Made by a program: the position numbers and the translations under genes. A stretch of 64,000 nt of DNA from Narthecium ossifragum (lineage: Eukaryota; Streptophyta; Magnoliopsida; Dioscoreales; Nartheciaceae). The stretch spans positions 20,777,274 through 20,841,273 of the forward strand of contig OY986970.1 in assembly GCA_963920575.1 (NCBI GenBank), read 5' to 3'. The stretch's first letter is position 1, and each line of letters begins with the position of its first letter. Under the pieces are notes generated by a model, which saw only the letters and a program-made list of their open reading frames with translations, did not search any database and was not told the DNA's origin. This document shows positions 59,940-64,000 of the stretch, one piece after another.

Positions 59940-60720
59940 GATGAAGACAATCTATTTATATGTGATGATAAAATATCTATTGCTCCCCCTAAATCTATGC
60001 ATCCATTTCTTTAATAAAAGGTGTTTTAAGATGAATACTGAGGATGCACACAGTCATATGATATTGAAAAATTCTAACCATGATATTATGACAAGATAAT
60101 TTATCTTTTAGTTTGGTTGCTAATATCATGATTGGTAGCAATATATCACATCATAACTTTTTCTCCCCCTATGGCATCATCAAAAAGTGGGGATGGGGCA
60201 AGAGAAAAAAAATTTGATCACTAAAAGAGGCTTGATATGAAATTGATTAAAATGTTCATGATACCAAAAAAAAGTAGGGGATATATTAAAAGAAAATTTT
60301 AAACCCATTCAAGTAAGGTACTCCCCAAACAAAAGTTCCTTTATCTCTCCCAAAGTCAAATCATTGAAAAAATTATTTTTAAAGTGAGATGCGATGAAAA
60401 ATTTCATAAGAAAGAAAATGACACAACCAGTGGCGGACGACCTTCAAAAGGTTCACGGTCAACCGTCGAATACGATTTGAGCATTACATGAAGCATTTCG
60501 TAGTCACGGTCGATCCAAGTGAACTCACGGTCGGCCGTCACTTCAAGAAAATAATTTTTGAAATTTAATTTAAAATGATTTTTGAATCAATAATCTCATG
60601 AAATTTTGCATACACATGTAATTGAATATTTTGAGCTAAAATAAGTCATTTAACATGGAATTCATGTATTTAATCAAAAATATAGCACATGAGTGTATGT
60701 GTGTGAAAATGAGTACTAAG
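59940..60720 (-). other. Non-coding 3' region of Copia element E
   Basis: No coding homology. Phrases such as CTCCCCCTATGGCATCATCAA (20 bases: CTCCCCCTATGGCATCATCA) are common just upstream of the 3' LTR in this type of Copia element. Two partial class II words occur near 60440-60540. The stretch is cut by the solo LTR at 60721. Confidence 0.55.
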
Positions 60721-60837
60721 TGTTAACCCTAATATTATTTCGATGATGTTAATATATAATTGATGATAAAACAATGGTTTAATATTAATATCCCTTAAAT
60801 TGGAAAGCATTAAAATAATATTTAATGTGTTTTTGTA

Positions 60838-61160
60838 CTGACGGTCGATGCTACGGACGATGCATGGATCGACCGTGGGGAATGGCGGTTGATGGAAGGA
60901 TCGACCGGGGAAGCTATACATGGGAAAATAGGCGACGGTCGATGGACCGATCGACCGTGGGATATGTAACCAAGTCTTGAAGGTGCGACGGTCGATCGAG
61001 GTATCGACCCTGAGAAGCAGTTTTCACAACAGATCCTGACGGACGATGTCACGGTCGATGGAACGATCGACCGCGAGGCTTGATGGACGATGTGTGGATC
61101 GACCGTGGCTCAAGAAGAACCTGGCGGACGATGTCACGGACGATGCGACGGTCGACCGCC
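60838..61160. repeat. Class II palindrome array in the solo Copia LTR
   Basis: About six units fit the 7-6-7 layout, for example GGTCGATGGACCGATCGACC, GGTCGATCGAGGTATCGACC and GGTCGATGGAACGATCGACC. The array lies just upstream of the TATAAAA box at 61234. Confidence 0.9.
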
Positions 61161-61233
61161 AGCCCAGAAAAGAGCCATTGCAGGAGAAAGGAATAGCCGT
61201 TGGGAGGCTATTTGGAGGGGTTTGAAGCTCATC

Positions 61234-61240
61234 TATAAAA
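61234..61240 (+). promoter_or_regulatory. Putative TATA box of the solo Copia LTR
   Basis: TATAAAA is followed by a purine-rich leader, and its place in the LTR fits a U3/R border. Activity is unknown. Confidence 0.6.
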
Positions 61241-61730
61241 GGGAAAGGGCAACAAACTTGCCAAGGACTTAGAGGGAGCTAAGGGATTATTGTAATCATA
61301 TTCTAGCAAGTTTCTATCTCTTATTAGTGAGCTAAACCTTTGTAAAACTACTTCAAGTGTGAAGTAGACTTTGAGAGAAATATCTTAGAGAGATATTAGA
61401 GAGATTGTAAGGTTGCCAAGCACCCTTAAGCATGATGGATAGGTTGCCAAACACCCGGAAGCTTGGTGGATAACTTGTAAGAGGTCTTGCAAGTAGTGGA
61501 ACCTCAAGGAGGACCTTGAGTGAAGTGGACTTAGGCAAGGTATGCCGAACCACTATAAATCTGGTGCAATCTCTCTAACTCTCATCTCATATCCCTAACT
61601 TAAATATAATATATGCTCTTATCTTTAGCATGCATATGATTTCATTAGACTCCTCCCATTTCGATTTCCTTAATTGATTTTAACGTATAAAGCCTAAGAT
61701 AACCCCCCCCCCTCTTAGAGCTTCACTAAG

Positions 61731-63930
61731 AACTCACATACCACTTTCTATTGCATGAAACCAATTGAAGAATTGAAGCAAATGGTGCATACAAGTCACA
61801 ATTTCTCCTGAAATATGATTAAAATTCATTTCAAATCAATAAGTAATGCAAAATATGACCATATGACCTCTTTTAAAATCAATCAAGATGCAAGCTTTTA
61901 TCCAAGATTAAATCTTTTTAAGGATTCATTTTTAAATCAATAAGAAAGACTTCATAAGTAAAATAAATCATAGGATAAAATTTACTATAACTATTTTGAA
62001 TTGCCAACGGAAAATGGAGGAATCAAGACTTCATACCATTGGAGGAATCATTTGATGTCTATTTAGCTTACCTCTTTTTCTTGGAAACATTTTCTTGTCC
62101 TCGCCATATGCCTTGAGTATCCACCATCAAGATATCACCTTTTTCTTTTGAATTTGTCTTGACAATTGGATCTCAAGCATTCCTAACACAAATCATGTCT
62201 TGATTTTTTGTACCCAAATCTTTTGGGTTCACTATCGTTAGTTCTTGAAATGTGCATATAAGATGAATGCTTTGGAATCCAAAACGTATTAGCACTTGCA
62301 TTCTTCATTAAATAGCAATTAGGAACAATATGTCCTATTTTACAACAATAGTGATAACTAGGTGCATTTGCAAATCTAGGAGGATGAGATGATGCTTTAA
62401 CAAAGTTGTCTTTTTAAAATTGTTCATCTTCCTAGGATTATAGCCAATTCCATTTTTGTTCAATGAACTACGTTGGCTATCAAGGATCTCATTAAGTATA
62501 ATCTCACTCTTCATAAACTTAGAAAGAGTAATTTTCAAATCATTATTTTCAAGGGTGAGATCCCTTTTTGATTCTCTCAAAATGATGATTTCCTTTTGTA
62601 AGTTACTTGAGTTATTTTGTAAAATGTCATGCTCACATTTGCAATTTTCAAGTTCTTTCTAAGTGAGGCATGATCATCATTAGATGTCTTACTCATCATG
62701 CATTTGTTTTCATTTTCCAATAAGTCAATCATATGCATGACATCTAGTTTTTCTTGTTATAGCTTCTTCAAGTCCTTACACGAAGCATAATATTTCTTCT
62801 TAAGGAACTTTAAATCTTTAGCTAAGGAATGATAAGCTTCAAAAAGTTCATCAAAAGCTAGCTCATCATTTACCTCATGATCTTCTTCCTCGTCCCCGAT
62901 GGCCATTAGACAAATACTTGCCTTTTCTTGCTCTTTTTCATCGGAGGAAGAAAGCATTATCGCTTCACTCTAAGTTGCCACAATGCCTTTCTTTTTCTTG
63001 AAATTCTTCTTTGTTGGCTTCTAGAGTCGAGGGCAATCGGGCTTGTAGTGTCCGGGCTTTCTACACTCATAACATATAATGTCATTTGAATTAGATGAAG
63101 TAGAGTTTGATTTTTCACCTTCGGAGGTTTTCTTCTTTAAACTTTTCTTTCCTCCTTGGCGATTGAGTATCCTTTTGATTTTTCTTGTAATTGATGCCAA
63201 TTCCTCTTCGCTCGAATCCAATTCTTCATCACTTGAACTTGATGAATCTTGGCATGTCGACTTGAATGCAACCGATTTTTCTTTCTTGTCTCCTTTATTA
63301 TTGCTCTTCTTCAAGGTCATCTCATAGGTCATGAGTGAACCCATGAGCTCATCGAGTGATAACTTGAAAAGGTTTTTTGGCTTCCTCAATCGCCGTCACC
63401 TTGGGATCCCATGCTTTAGGTAGACACCTAAATATCTTTCTTACAATTTCATCACTAGCATAAGATTTGCCAAGAGATTGAAGCACATTCAAAATATTAT
63501 TAAAGCGTGTAAACATTTCACTAATAGAATCATTTTCCTTCATGCTAAACAATTCATAGTCATGAACAAGCATACTTATCCTAGTCTCCTTAATTCAATT
63601 GGTTCCCTCATATGTAATTTCAAGCTTCTCCCATATTTCCTTGGCTGATTTACAACTTGAAATTCTACTAAATTCATTGGGGCTCAATACATAAATAAGA
63701 AAGCATTTGGCTTTAGCATTGATTGCCAATTTCCTTATGTCGGATGGAGTGTACTCACTTTTAAGCTTGGGTACATCCTTTCCTTCATGCATTTTACTAG
63801 GAATAAATGGTCCATCCTCAATAGTAGGCCAAGCTTCATAGTCTAAGTATTGGATAAAAATTTCCATCATAGTCTTCCAATAATTGTAATTTTCTCCATC
63901 AAAGTAGGGAAGCCTATTTGTAGATTGTCA
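61731..63930 (-). pseudogene. Copia gag and start of protease, decayed (element E)
   Basis: Reading leftward on the minus strand: the UBN2-type gag from 63870 (TPSDIRKLAINAKAKCFLIY, EIWEKLEITYEG), then SISEMFTRFNNILNVLQSLG and the zinc knuckle CYECRKPGHYKPDC near 63060-63020. A coiled-coil-like segment follows (62957-62757, AYHSLAKDLKFLKKKYYASC), then ILDSQRSSLNKNGIGYNPRK (62480-62420), a second knuckle-like YHYCCKIGHIVPNC near 62350, and LDGGYSRHMA near 62110, a decayed protease start (family DSGCSRHM). Frame changes and stops separate these blocks. Protease core, integrase, reverse transcriptase and RNase H are absent before the polypurine tract at 59939, so the element has lost most of pol. 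Confidence 0.85.
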
Positions 63931-64000
63931 TTGTTGGTTTTTCATCTATACCTAGGATCCTCTAGGGTCGTTAAACCTCTAATTTAGAGACGAGGCTCTG
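63931..64000 (-). other. Leader of Copia element E with partial primer-binding site at the window edge
   Basis: ACCTAGGATCCTCTAGGG and the following bases match the leader of element F near 58740. The last bases, GAGGCTCTG, would continue into ATACCAA, the primer-binding site in this orientation. The 5' LTR should lie just beyond the window. Confidence 0.65.

Larger units (their letters stand above)
60721..61725 (+). mobile_element. Solo Copia LTR
   Basis: It begins TGTTAACCCTAATATTA and ends CTCTTAGAGCTTCA. Identical duplications CTAAG flank it (60716-60720 and 61726-61730). No primer-binding site follows, which supports a solo LTR. A TATAAAA box lies at 61234-61240. It is an inverted copy of the LTR at 58796-59800, 920 bases away. 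Confidence 0.92.

Overview
The window is repeat-dense nuclear DNA of a flowering plant. Every coding remnant I can identify belongs to a plant transposable element (TE) or looks like a captured gene fragment. I found no intact host gene, no tRNA or rRNA gene and no bacterial feature. The plant calls rest on plant mobile domain and OTU-carrying MULEs, Tekay/Del, Athila and Copia retrotransposons, L1-type LINEs, MITEs and a Helitron-like element. The species cannot be told from the sequence.

Layout. 1-8385: most of a Mutator-like element (MULE). A decayed transposase plus OTU protease lies on the plus strand and a five-exon plant mobile domain (PMD) gene on the minus strand. A 2.25 kb solo LTR splits the first PMD exon. 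8386-14972: a minus-strand LINE broken up by a hAT-type MITE and LTR-derived DNA. 14973-21714: the 5' part of an Athila-type Gypsy element (LTR, primer-binding site, leader, gag) with another LTR-like insertion in its leader. 21715-26489: the 3' end of a Tekay-type element, itself split by an Athila-type solo LTR. 26617-42001: a minus-strand Tekay-type element flanked by two related LTRs; its interior is a stack of LTRs, each attached to a decayed 3' end of pol. 42002-45995: an LTR end, a LINE ORF1 remnant, and three MITEs within 1 kb. 46264-52242: a candidate Helitron with captured exon fragments. 52520-52719: an assembly gap abutting an inverted repeat. 53316-55634: a solo LTR with target duplication. 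55840-58292: a second, intron-containing MULE transposase cut by a Copia element. 58293-64000: Copia gag remnants and two 1 kb Copia LTRs in inverted orientation.

The most unusual signal is not a gene. LTRs and leaders of unrelated superfamilies carry arrays of paired palindromic words with fixed spacing and variable spacers. Class I is GATCGATC-N14-GATCGATC (22 bp period), in Tekay-type and Athila-type LTRs. Class II is GGTCGAY-N6-ATCGACC, in Tekay-type, Athila-type and Copia elements. Other second-look items are an apparent gene-conversion tract between the two LTRs of the 26617-42001 element, a MITE that shares its ends with the large MULE, and the Helitron candidate.

All boundaries were read by eye. 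Solo LTRs with matching 5 bp target duplications are firm; nested, truncated segments are approximate.
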